From Paludibacteraceae bacterium (GTDB lineage Bacteria; Bacteroidota; Bacteroidia; Bacteroidales; Paludibacteraceae): a DNA stretch of 58,364 nt. A program made the translations under genes and the position numbers. Each line of letters opens with the position of its first letter. Position 1 is the first letter of the stretch. Below are positions 1-6,973 of this stretch, in pieces. The DNA lies in assembly GCA_017448985.1 (NCBI GenBank), contig JAFSKL010000018.1, positions 1 to 58,364 on the forward strand, read 5' to 3'. Below the pieces are notes generated by a model. The model ran no database searches, was not told the DNA's origin, and was given only the letters and a program-made list of their open reading frames with translations.

Positions 1-105
1 GCATTAAAAGAGTATATCCGGTACTACAACAACGAACGTATCAAACTAAAATTGAAAATGAGCCCGGTACAATACCGAACTCACTTTCAAAATCAAGTCA
101 AATAG
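1..105 (+). CDS. IS3-family transposase, C-terminal end (partial)
   Basis: Only the last 34 codons are inside the window; the rest lies upstream. The peptide has YYNNERIK followed by MSPVQYR, the usual C-terminal end of the DDE integrase subunit (OrfB) of IS3/IS150-group insertion sequences. The reading frame is open from base 1 to a TAG stop, and a plausible IS end follows 13 bp later. Whether the full gene is intact cannot be seen. Confidence 0.75.
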   Translation, partial: ALKEYIRYYNNERIKLKLKMSPVQYRTHFQNQVK

Positions 106-141
106 ATTTAATAATCCGTCCAACTTTTTGGGGTCACCTCA
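1..141 (+). mobile_element. Right end of an IS3-family insertion sequence
   Basis: After the transposase stop, the sequence at 118-141 (GTCCAACTTTTTGGGGTCAC followed by CTCA) ends in CA, as IS3 elements do (TG...CA). It reads as the right terminal inverted repeat. The left end is outside the window, so the repeat pairing and target duplication cannot be confirmed. Confidence 0.6.
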
Positions 142-451
142 AAACCCTTTCTTTTTGTGTACCATAGTATCCTTTTGAAAATAAATTCTCAACGGCACTT
201 TCGTTCACACGGGTTTTACCCGATGTTTACACTATTTTTTCACTTTGGAAAAACTATGCAAGATTACTAAAATTTTTGATATACACAAATATTTCAACAC
301 TTTTCTTCAAAATAATTTCATTTTTAATCAGTACACACCATTTCCAAACTTTTTCCAAAATTATTCCAACATTTAGAAAACCTATACTATTTCCAAAATA
401 GAGAATTTTGAATGAAAATTTAACAAATTCTGAAGATTCTTAGTTGAAAAC

Positions 452-482
452 TTGTGTATGTTGTAAAAAAGTAGTACCTTTG
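452..482 (+). promoter_or_regulatory. Bacteroidetes-type promoter, rightward, orphan
   Basis: TTG at 452-454 and TACCTTTG at 475-482 are separated by exactly 20 nt, as in the other promoters of this window. The first gene downstream in this direction starts at 635, beyond an opposing promoter, so the natural target is unclear. Confidence 0.6.
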
Positions 483-520
483 CGACCGAATTTGAACGCA
501 AGGGTACAATAAAAACGACA

Positions 521-554
521 CCCGATAGTTTGACTTGCGTCAGGGACTACCGGG
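521..554. other. Hairpin between two convergent promoters
   Basis: CCCGATAGT pairs with ACTACCGGG with one mismatch, and GAC pairs with GTC inside the loop. A longer-range pairing ACGCAAG (497-503) with CTTGCGT (534-540) is also possible. There is no clear U-tract. It could be part of a small RNA or a remnant of a lost gene. Confidence 0.35.
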
Positions 555-564
555 AATTCCGATG

Positions 565-595
565 CAAAAGTACTACATTTTTTTGAATTGTGCAA
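565..595 (-). promoter_or_regulatory. Bacteroidetes-type promoter, leftward, orphan
   Basis: On the minus strand TTG (593-595) and TACTTTTG (565-572) are 20 nt apart. The surrounding 40 bp nearly copy the tRNA-Ser promoter at 1854-1884. No minus-strand gene lies downstream: the transcript would run into the IS end. Confidence 0.6.
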
Positions 596-634
596 ATTTT
601 TGACAAAAAAAATCGTTTTTTATGAAATATACCT

Positions 635-1324
635 ATGGGAACAAAAGAGTCAAAAAATAGATGGATGGCAATCGCTTTGTTCTATGTAATTGCAGTAATT
701 GTACGTGCGCTGGCATTGAAATACCAAGACCTCGATACCCATACGTACGTAACATGGCTATGGAATTGGGCACGAGGCATTGGTCCTTGTTTGGGAGCAA
801 TCGTCGCAGTACTCGTCTTTAAGCGAAAATTCTATTGCTCAATATCGGGCACATCTGTCTGGAAATCCATATTGACTGTATTGTTGCCGTTCTGTCTGTG
901 CTTTTTTCTCAATCGTGAACTGAGTTTTACCTTGCTTGGTTTTGTCTTTTATTCATTTCTTGAAGAGGTTGGTTGGCGAGGCTATCTGCAAGGGGAGCTG
1001 AAAGAATTGAATACAATCTGGCGCGTGCTCATCATTGGACTAATGTGGTTTTTCTGGCATATCTCAATAGGATTCAATATGGGTAGCCTGATATTCTTAG
1101 CTGTCCTTTTGTTGGGTACGTGGGGAATCGGTTGCATAGCCCGTGATACGAAAAGTCTTGTTGCATGTGCTTGTTTCCACACGTTATTTAACTTCTCTAA
1201 CCAGAGTGGCATAACTTTTACTCCTATGGTGATAGTTCTTTATATCGTCGTTATTGCCGGTTGGTTTGTTATCTGGTATGTACCATGGAATAAGATTGTA
1301 GTGCGAAAAAAAGAAAAAGGCTGA
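635..1324 (+). CDS. CPBP-family intramembrane metalloprotease
   Basis: A 229-residue polytopic membrane protein with the CPBP/Abi (CAAX protease and bacteriocin-processing) motifs. EE at residues 110-111 with R115 forms EExxxR, H142 lies in FFWH, and H182 and N186 form HxxxN. Glutamates and histidines of this family coordinate a catalytic metal within the membrane. Known members process prenylated proteins or bacteriocin precursors or give self-immunity; the substrate here is unknown. It stands alone between an IS end and a tRNA-Ser region containing a partial tRNA copy, which suggests an accessory gene. No good promoter is seen directly upstream. The ATG at 635 is chosen because the earlier ATG at 622 is out of frame. 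Confidence 0.85.
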   Translation: MGTKESKNRWMAIALFYVIAVIVRALALKYQDLDTHTYVTWLWNWARGIGPCLGAIVAVLVFKRKFYCSISGTSVWKSILTVLLPFCLCFFLNRELSFTLLGFVFYSFLEEVGWRGYLQGELKELNTIWRVLIIGLMWFFWHISIGFNMGSLIFLAVLLLGTWGIGCIARDTKSLVACACFHTLFNFSNQSGITFTPMVIVLYIVVIAGWFVIWYVPWNKIVVRKKEKG

Positions 1325-1410
1325 GGGATTCGAGGGCACCGACATTGCCTATGGCAATCCCACCTCGAAAACCCAACAAGCTGCCGCTGGCACCTTGTTC
1401 AAAGAAAAAA

Positions 1411-1463
1411 AGAGCGATTTGCTTGCTTGAGTAAACTCAGACAGACAAATCGTCCTTTTTTCT
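1411..1463 (+). terminator. Putative terminator after the CPBP gene
   Basis: GCGATTTG (1414-1421) pairs with CAAATCGT (1446-1453), an inner TGAGT/ACTCA stem lies between, and CCTTTTTT follows. This fits a composite intrinsic terminator reading rightward. Confidence 0.5.
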
Positions 1464-1466
1464 TTG

Positions 1467-1487
1467 CGGAGAGTGAGGGATTCGAAA
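1467..1487. repeat. Partial copy of the tRNA-Ser 3' end (att-like)
   Basis: The 21 bases here match 1716-1736 exactly; that second stretch is the 3' acceptor/T-arm end of the intact tRNA-Ser. A repeated tRNA 3' end is the usual footprint of tyrosine-recombinase integration. No integrase gene lies between the copies, so this is at most a remnant. Confidence 0.5.
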
Positions 1488-1671
1488 ATTACGAAAGATG
1501 CGTATATGATACCCATAAACGGCAAGTGTTTATGGAATGTAGCATAACGCAGATGAGTAATAATCGTGCGAGGGTTTATCCCGAGCTAAGAAAATTGCTT
1601 GCAATAATCGACAGAGCGTAGCGGCGGAGAACTCCCGACCGGGGGTTGAGAAGGCCCTCATCTCCAAATAA

Positions 1672-1706
1672 ATGAAGAAGGATGCCCGTTTATGGACATC
1701 CTTTTC
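1672..1706 (-). terminator. Terminator downstream of tRNA-Ser
   Basis: Read on the minus strand, AAGGATG (rc of 1697-1703) pairs with CATCCTT (rc of 1678-1684), extended by two C-G pairs, followed by a T-rich run TTCTTCATTT. It ends 11 nt past the tRNA 3' end. Confidence 0.6.
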
Positions 1707-1716
1707 ATTTACCCTG

Positions 1717-1805
1717 CGGAGAGTGAGGGATTCGAACCCCCGGTACCACTAGTTGGGTACACCGCATTTCGAGTGCGGCTCTTTCGACCACTCAGACAAC
1801 TCTCC
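1717..1805 (-). tRNA. tRNA-Ser(CGA)
   Basis: Read on the minus strand, GGAGAGT pairs with ACTCTCC in the acceptor stem, with discriminator G. The anticodon loop is CTCGAAA, giving CGA (decodes UCG). A long variable arm (GTACC...GGTAC) marks a class II serine tRNA, and the T-loop is TTCGAAT. CCA is not encoded. An extra small hairpin (1805-1820) precedes the 5' end. Confidence 0.95.
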
Positions 1806-1853
1806 GGAGCGCAAGCTCCGCGCTAAAACCACTCTTCTTGCGAAAAGCGAGTG

Positions 1854-1884
1854 CAAAAGTACTGCTTTTTTTTGAATTGTGCAA
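1854..1884 (-). promoter_or_regulatory. Promoter of tRNA-Ser
   Basis: TTG (1882-1884) and TACTTTTG (1854-1861) are separated by 20 nt on the minus strand, about 50 bp before the tRNA 5' end. The sequence ATTCAAAAAAAAGCAGTAC between the boxes recurs almost exactly in the tRNA-Glu promoter. Confidence 0.8.
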
Positions 1885-1914
1885 ATATTTTGACAAAAAA
1901 ACGTACTTTTAGGG

Positions 1915-2892
1915 TTATTTTGCCTTAATTTTGTCAAATCCGGAGCCAAAGACACCCCTCACATCGGCTATCGAGACGAGTGCATCGGGATCGATAGCAT
2001 GGACGATAGCCAACACCTGCGAGCTCTCGGGCTTGCGGACGAGGACAGAGATGACCTTGACAGGCTGCTTCGAGTACCAGCCTGTTCCGTCGAGCACCGT
2101 GACACCCCGATTGACAGTCGTGTTAATGGCCGTTGCTATCTCGTCATACTTGGCAGAATAGATGAGGAAATGAACGGAACGATGGATACGAGACATGATC
2201 CAATCGACGGCCACGGTATAAGAGATAGTCATCGCCACACCGTAGAGGACCCGCTTGATATGCAGGTAAGTGGGGTTCGTTCCCTCCTCCATCATACTCT
2301 GAGGCAGAGGTAGGAAGAAAGCGGACGCGATGATGATCACATCGCAGGCCAACATGATGTTTCCCAGTGATATATCGCGATAATGGTTCACGATCATGGC
2401 CACGATGTCCGTACCTCCCGACGAGCCGTTAGCAGCCAGTACACAGCCGAGACTGAGTCCGAAGACAAAGCCTCCGACGAGTGCTCCGAGCCACGGGTCA
2501 GCGATGATGGGTTCAGGCAAAATCGGTATGACACGATACCAGAAAGTGATAGCAGCCACGCCGACCATCGTCCGGATACAGAAACGCCATCCGACCGTAA
2601 AACCGGCGATGAGCAGCAGGACCGTGTTGAACACAAAAGTGGTCAGCCACACTGGTATAGCGCCTCCGTACTCGGGAAAGAGCGACGGGAAAAGGCCACC
2701 GGTGACATAATAGATAGCCGAACAGATACCTGTCAGACCTCCGCCCACAAAAGCGTGAGGCAACAGGACCCAGTTGACCATCAGCGCCATCGGAGCTATA
2801 CCGATGATGATGACCAGATACTCAAACACCGAACGCGCAGGCGAGGCGCTGTGCGCATTGTGCGGATTGACAAATTGACTGTAACGAACCAT
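1915..2892 (-). CDS. YitT-family membrane protein with DUF2179 domain
   Basis: A 325-residue protein with five to six hydrophobic segments, the glycine-rich GGGLTGICSAIYYVTGG stretch near residue 50, and NGSSGGTDIVAMIV in the middle, all typical of the YitT/DUF161 family. A soluble DUF2179 domain fills roughly residues 240-320, ending VFGSGFDKIK. The family is widespread but its transport or sensing role is not settled, so no function is claimed. It is the last gene of the DUF2723-CobW-gcvP-yitT run, 34 bp after gcvP, with a heptad array spanning the junction. Confidence 0.85.
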   Translation of the reverse strand: MVRYSQFVNPHNAHSASPARSVFEYLVIIIGIAPMALMVNWVLLPHAFVGGGLTGICSAIYYVTGGLFPSLFPEYGGAIPVWLTTFVFNTVLLLIAGFTVGWRFCIRTMVGVAAITFWYRVIPILPEPIIADPWLGALVGGFVFGLSLGCVLAANGSSGGTDIVAMIVNHYRDISLGNIMLACDVIIIASAFFLPLPQSMMEEGTNPTYLHIKRVLYGVAMTISYTVAVDWIMSRIHRSVHFLIYSAKYDEIATAINTTVNRGVTVLDGTGWYSKQPVKVISVLVRKPESSQVLAIVHAIDPDALVSIADVRGVFGSGFDKIKAK

Positions 2893-2894
2893 AA

Positions 2895-2936
2895 GTATTC
2901 AGTATTCAGCCTTCAGCATTCAGTATTCAGAACTTA
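2895..2936. repeat. Heptad array, word GTATTCA
   Basis: Five to six 7-nt units (GTATTCA, GTATTCA, GCCTTCA, GCATTCA, GTATTCA, GAACTTA) at the gcvP/yitT junction. The array contains the gcvP stop codon at 2927-2929. Confidence 0.85.
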
Positions 2937-5752
2937 GCGACCAAATTACGATCGCCGAAGCCGTTATCGACACGGGCAACGGGACACCAGAACTTGGTCT
3001 GTGAGACCCACTCGGTGGGATAAGCAGCCTGTCGGCGGGAATAGGGATGGGTCCACTCGTCTGCCACCACTTCGTACTCGGGATGCGGTGCATTGAGCAG
3101 CACGTTATCTTCCTTGTCAGCCTTGCCGGACTCGATATCCGCTATCTCCTGACGGATCTGCAGCAGCACGTCGCAGAAACGGTCGATCTCTTGCAGCGAC
3201 TCGGACTCTGTGGGTTCAATCATCAGCGTGCCGTGCACCGGGAAAGAGAGTGTGGGAGCGTGGTAGCCAAAGTCCATGAGCCGTTTGGCGATGTCCGCTT
3301 CGGTGATGCCGATAGCGTGGAATTGCCGGCAGTCGAGAATGAGCTCGTGTCCCACTCTGCCGTTACGACCCGTATAGACGATGCCGTAAGCCTCTTTGAG
3401 CCGATGGGCCATATAGTTGGCCGAGAGGATAGCCGCCGCCGTGGCGTGACGCAGGCCTTCGGCGCCCAACATAGCTATATAACCCCACGAGATAAGTGCC
3501 ATGTTCGCATTACCGTAGAGCGCCGACGAGACGCGGTTCTTATCGTCCGCAGGCAGACAGTCGGCAAGCGCCTTGGTGCAACAGACAGCACCGGCTCCGG
3601 GACCGCCTCCTCCGTGAGGCGAGGCAAAAGACTTATGCAAATTGAGGTGGCACACATCGGCGCCGATGAAAGCCGGATTGGTCCAGCCTATCTGTGCGTT
3701 CATGTTGGCGCCGTCCATATAGACGAAGCCTCCGTTGGTGTGCACCGTGTCGATCATCTCGCGGATAGCCTGCTCAAAGATGCCGTGCGTGGACGGATAG
3801 GTGATCATACATCCGGCGAGCGTCTCTTTGTTCTCTTCCGCTTTCGCTTTCCAGTCAGCGAGGTCGGTGTTGCCCTGCTCGTCACACTTGACCACGCAAG
3901 GCGTGAAACCGGCTTGTACGCAGGACGCGGGGTTGGTGCCGTGCGCCGAAGCGGGAATAAGCAGCACACGCCGTTGGTCCTGACCCTGACGATGGAGGAA
4001 CTCACGGATGACGACCAGTCCCGTATACTCGCCTGCAGCACCCGAAGTGGGTTGCAGCGTACAAGCGTCGAAACCGGTGATGGCACAGAGCTGTCTCTGC
4101 AAAGCGGCCATCAGGTCCGTATAGCCTTCGGTCTGCTCTTCCGGCGCCAACGGATGGACATTCATCGCACCGCTGAAAGTGATAGGAATCATCGCTGCAG
4201 CCGGGTTGAGCTTCATCGTACAGCTGCCGAGCGGAATCATCGAGGTCGCCAACGATATGTCTTTGCGGTCGAGTCTCTTGAGATAACGCATCATCTCGGT
4301 CTCCGTATGATAGCGTTGGAACACCTCTGCCTGCATAAAATCGACATCGCGCACACGGCTCTCATCGATAGCCCACAGACCTTCAAAAGCCTCGTCCGAG
4401 TCCTCATACTGCGGGATGTTATCGCCTACCCAGGCAAAGATCTGAATAAGTTGGTTCATCTCGTCCAGGCCTACCGTCTCGTCGATGGAGAGACCTACCC
4501 ATCCTTGCGGATCGTAGTAGAAATTGAATCCGGCCTCTTCGGCCAACTCGCGCAGCCGCTCCTGCCATCCTTCGTCCTCATCGCGCGTTATCTTCAGCGT
4601 ATCGAAGAACTCGGCATTCTCCTGATTGAAACCGTAAGCCTGCAGCATCTCGCTCAGATACACGGCTTTGCCGTGAATACCTTCGGCGATCGAACGGATG
4701 CCTTCCGGTCCGTGATAGACGCCGTACATACCCGCCATCATCGCCGAGAGCGCCTCTGCCGTACAGATGTTCGATGTCGCGCGTTCACGTTTGATATGCT
4801 GTTCACGGGTCTGCAACGCGAGACGGAAAGCCGGATGATCATATTTGTCCTTGCTGAGTCCGATGATTCGTCCGGGCATATCGCGTTTGAACTCATCACG
4901 CGTCGCCATATAGCCGGCAGTCGGACCACCGAAGCCCATCGGCAGACCAAAACGTTGCGCCGTACCACACATGATGTCCGCATCCAGCGGTTTGAGCAAA
5001 GCGAGCGCCATGAGGTCAGCCACCACGGTCACTTTGAGTCCCGCTGCGTGACAGTCCTCGATGAAGGCATCGTATTCCTCTATCGAACCGTCGCTGTTCG
5101 GCCACTGAACAAGCGCTCCGAAAAAGTCCGGTGTGGGAACAAAATCCGCATAACTGCCGGTGACGATGTCTATGTCCTGCCCTTTTGCGCGGGTACGGAG
5201 TACCGACAAGGTGTTCGGCCAAATCTTCTCGTCCACAAACACCTTACGGACATTGGCTTTGACCTGCTCGCGCGACCGGAGATTTCGCATCATGGTCACC
5301 GACTCGGCGGCAGCCGTCGCTTCATCGAGCAACGAACAGTTGGCCAACGGAAGGCCCGTGAGGTCACTGATCATCGTCTGAAAGACGAACAACGCTTCCA
5401 GTCGGCCCTGGCTCACCTCAGCCTGGTACGGGGTATAAGAAGTATACCAAACAGGGTTCTCGAGCATGTTTCGCCGGATAACGGCCGGCGTGATAGCACC
5501 GTACCAACCGCGGCCGATCAATGAACGCGCCAGCACATCGTTGCGATTCAGCTCCGTCTCCGACATCGTCAGATACTCCTGCTCCGTGATCGGTTCATCC
5601 AGCTCGATTCCTTCCGGCAGCAAAATATCCTCCGGCATCGTCTGACGGACGAGTTGGTCCAGAGACTCGGCGCCTATGGTCTCCAACATGTGTTTTTCAT
5701 CGGTGGGGGTGAGTCCTATATGGCGGGACTCAAGAAAATGTACATTTTCCAT
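2927..5752 (-). CDS. gcvP: Glycine dehydrogenase (decarboxylating), P-protein
   Basis: Full-length single-chain P-protein of the glycine cleavage system (941 residues; the family is about 950). It decarboxylates glycine using pyridoxal phosphate and passes the aminomethyl group to the lipoyl H-protein. The PLP lysine is K707 in LNLHKSFASPHGGGGPG. The second half carries SCTMKLNPAAAM and the glycine-rich motif typical of the catalytic subunit. Both halves are fused, as is usual in Bacteroidetes. gcvT and gcvH are not in the window. It follows the CobW-type gene by 30 bp and precedes the YitT-like gene, all on the minus strand. Its last two residues and stop codon are encoded by the heptad array at 2895-2936. 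Confidence 0.97.
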   Translation of the reverse strand: MENVHFLESRHIGLTPTDEKHMLETIGAESLDQLVRQTMPEDILLPEGIELDEPITEQEYLTMSETELNRNDVLARSLIGRGWYGAITPAVIRRNMLENPVWYTSYTPYQAEVSQGRLEALFVFQTMISDLTGLPLANCSLLDEATAAAESVTMMRNLRSREQVKANVRKVFVDEKIWPNTLSVLRTRAKGQDIDIVTGSYADFVPTPDFFGALVQWPNSDGSIEEYDAFIEDCHAAGLKVTVVADLMALALLKPLDADIMCGTAQRFGLPMGFGGPTAGYMATRDEFKRDMPGRIIGLSKDKYDHPAFRLALQTREQHIKRERATSNICTAEALSAMMAGMYGVYHGPEGIRSIAEGIHGKAVYLSEMLQAYGFNQENAEFFDTLKITRDEDEGWQERLRELAEEAGFNFYYDPQGWVGLSIDETVGLDEMNQLIQIFAWVGDNIPQYEDSDEAFEGLWAIDESRVRDVDFMQAEVFQRYHTETEMMRYLKRLDRKDISLATSMIPLGSCTMKLNPAAAMIPITFSGAMNVHPLAPEEQTEGYTDLMAALQRQLCAITGFDACTLQPTSGAAGEYTGLVVIREFLHRQGQDQRRVLLIPASAHGTNPASCVQAGFTPCVVKCDEQGNTDLADWKAKAEENKETLAGCMITYPSTHGIFEQAIREMIDTVHTNGGFVYMDGANMNAQIGWTNPAFIGADVCHLNLHKSFASPHGGGGPGAGAVCCTKALADCLPADDKNRVSSALYGNANMALISWGYIAMLGAEGLRHATAAAILSANYMAHRLKEAYGIVYTGRNGRVGHELILDCRQFHAIGITEADIAKRLMDFGYHAPTLSFPVHGTLMIEPTESESLQEIDRFCDVLLQIRQEIADIESGKADKEDNVLLNAPHPEYEVVADEWTHPYSRRQAAYPTEWVSQTKFWCPVARVDNGFGDRNLVAKF

Positions 5753-5784
5753 TTATGATTTATGATTTTAAATTTTTCATTTTT
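5750..5784. repeat. Heptad array, word (C/G)ATTTAT
   Basis: CATTTAT, GATTTAT, GATTTTA, AATTTTT, CATTTTT: five units in perfect 7-nt phase filling the cobW/gcvP gap. The first unit contains the complement of the gcvP start codon and the last touches the stop of the upstream gene. Confidence 0.8.
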
Positions 5785-6973
5785 ATTGCAGGCAGCGATC
5801 GAGGGCATCGGTGATGGCTTTGCGGTCGAGATGCTGTCCGATGAAGACGAGTTTCTGCATCCGGTCGCCATACTGGTCGTCCCAGTCCTTACGCAGTTGT
5901 GCATCATCCGCCATCAGTTGCATCAGCTCCTCTTTGGGCATCGTAGCGAACCACTCACCGGCCTTGCGGATATTGAACTGCCGTCCTGCCTGCTCGAACA
6001 AATAGCACATATCATACTCTTCCGCAAAATAGCACATTCCTTTGCAGCGGATCACATTCTTCGGCCAATGGGCAGCCACGAACTCGTCGAACATACCCAA
6101 GTCGAAAGGCCGGCGCGCAAAATAGACATAGGTATCAATGCCGAACTCCGCCAAGTGGTCATGGCCTTCTTCGTGGTCATGATCATGATGATGGTGTTCA
6201 TGTTCGTCCTCATCTTCGTCTTCATCATGATCGTGATGATGGTGGGCATCCTCCACCTCCTGAATCCATGTAGCCGAAGTAGCCGTACGGTCAAAATCGA
6301 AAAGATGCGTGTTGAGGATCTTGTCGAAGTCCACATCACAATAGTTGGTCTCGATGATTTCGGCGGTGGGCTGAATAGCGCGAATTATGGATTTGATGCG
6401 TGCCAGCTCTTCTTCGCTCACTTCTGCCGCCTTATTCAGCAAGATGATGTTGCTGAACTCGATCTGCTCGATGACCAAAGCAGCGAGGTCCTCTTCCTTG
6501 GGAACATGATGGGCCAAGTCTTTGCCTCCGTCGAACTCGTCGCGCAAACGCAACGCATCTACCACCGAGCATATACAGTCTAGCACAGGGAAACCGTCGG
6601 TAGCAAACTGCGGCACCATCTGCGTGTACGAACACAAGGTCTGCGCGATCGGCGCCGGCTCGCAGATACCCGAAGCCTCGATGACGATATAGTCAAACGC
6701 TTTCTGTGCAATCAGGTCATGAATCTGCGAGATGAGGTCCATCTTGAGCGAGCAACAGATACAACCGTTCTGTAGCGCCACAAGCGAGTCATCGCTCTGG
6801 CTTACTACTCCGCCCTTTTCGATGAGCGAGGCATCGATATTCACCTCGCCGATATCATTGACAATAACGGCAAAACGGATACCTCTGCGGTTGGTCAGGA
6901 TGCGGTTGAGCAGCGTCGTCTTGCCGCTACCGAGGTAACCCGTGATCAATAAAACAGGAATCTTATTTAACAT
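5783..6973 (-). CDS. CobW/COG0523-family GTPase, His-rich (putative metallochaperone)
   Basis: A 396-residue G3E-family GTPase. The P-loop is GYLGSGKTT (about residues 12-20), the metal-binding CxCC is CICC at 71-74, and a His/Asp/Glu-rich segment spans about 243-273, as in zinc-handling members. The C-terminal CobW domain follows. The usual guanine-specificity motif NKxD reads NKAA (180-183), an unexpected loss of the Asp. The start is set at 6973 (MLNKIPVLL), because the longer frame runs back through the upstream gene. It overlaps that gene's stop by 11 bp, suggesting translational coupling. Metal delivery is inferred from the family; the client is unknown. Confidence 0.88.
   Translation of the reverse strand: MLNKIPVLLITGYLGSGKTTLLNRILTNRRGIRFAVIVNDIGEVNIDASLIEKGGVVSQSDDSLVALQNGCICCSLKMDLISQIHDLIAQKAFDYIVIEASGICEPAPIAQTLCSYTQMVPQFATDGFPVLDCICSVVDALRLRDEFDGGKDLAHHVPKEEDLAALVIEQIEFSNIILLNKAAEVSEEELARIKSIIRAIQPTAEIIETNYCDVDFDKILNTHLFDFDRTATSATWIQEVEDAHHHHDHDEDEDEDEHEHHHHDHDHEEGHDHLAEFGIDTYVYFARRPFDLGMFDEFVAAHWPKNVIRCKGMCYFAEEYDMCYLFEQAGRQFNIRKAGEWFATMPKEELMQLMADDAQLRKDWDDQYGDRMQKLVFIGQHLDRKAITDALDRCLQ

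Larger units (their letters stand above)
142..634. other. AT-rich gap with two convergent promoters, no gene
   Basis: No credible coding frame between the IS end and the CPBP gene. The first 300 bp are very AT-rich. The second half holds a rightward and a leftward promoter facing each other with a hairpin between them, each listed separately. Confidence 0.6.
1325..1716. other. Gene-poor scar region beside tRNA-Ser
   Basis: No convincing gene. The stretch holds the terminator at 1411-1463, a 21-bp copy of the tRNA-Ser 3' end at 1467-1487, and a weaker 12-bp match to it (TGAGGGATTCGA) at 1322-1333. A 64-codon frame starting at 1427 reads through the tRNA copy and resembles no family I know. 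Confidence 0.5.

Noticed and set aside
430..605. Invertible (phase-variable) promoter
   Set aside because: The two promoters face each other but no flanking inverted repeats or invertase gene were found.
1427..1621. 64-codon frame over the tRNA-Ser 3' copy
   Set aside because: It begins in a terminator and reads through a tRNA fragment (AESEGFE-type peptide), a known source of false genes.
3047..5524. 825-codon open frame opposite gcvP
   Set aside because: Exactly antisense to a highly conserved enzyme, with no recognisable domain; codon bias on the sense strand keeps the opposite frame open.
5753..5782. Glycine riboswitch before gcvP
   Set aside because: Only 30 bp separate gcvP from the upstream gene, and they are filled by a heptad array.
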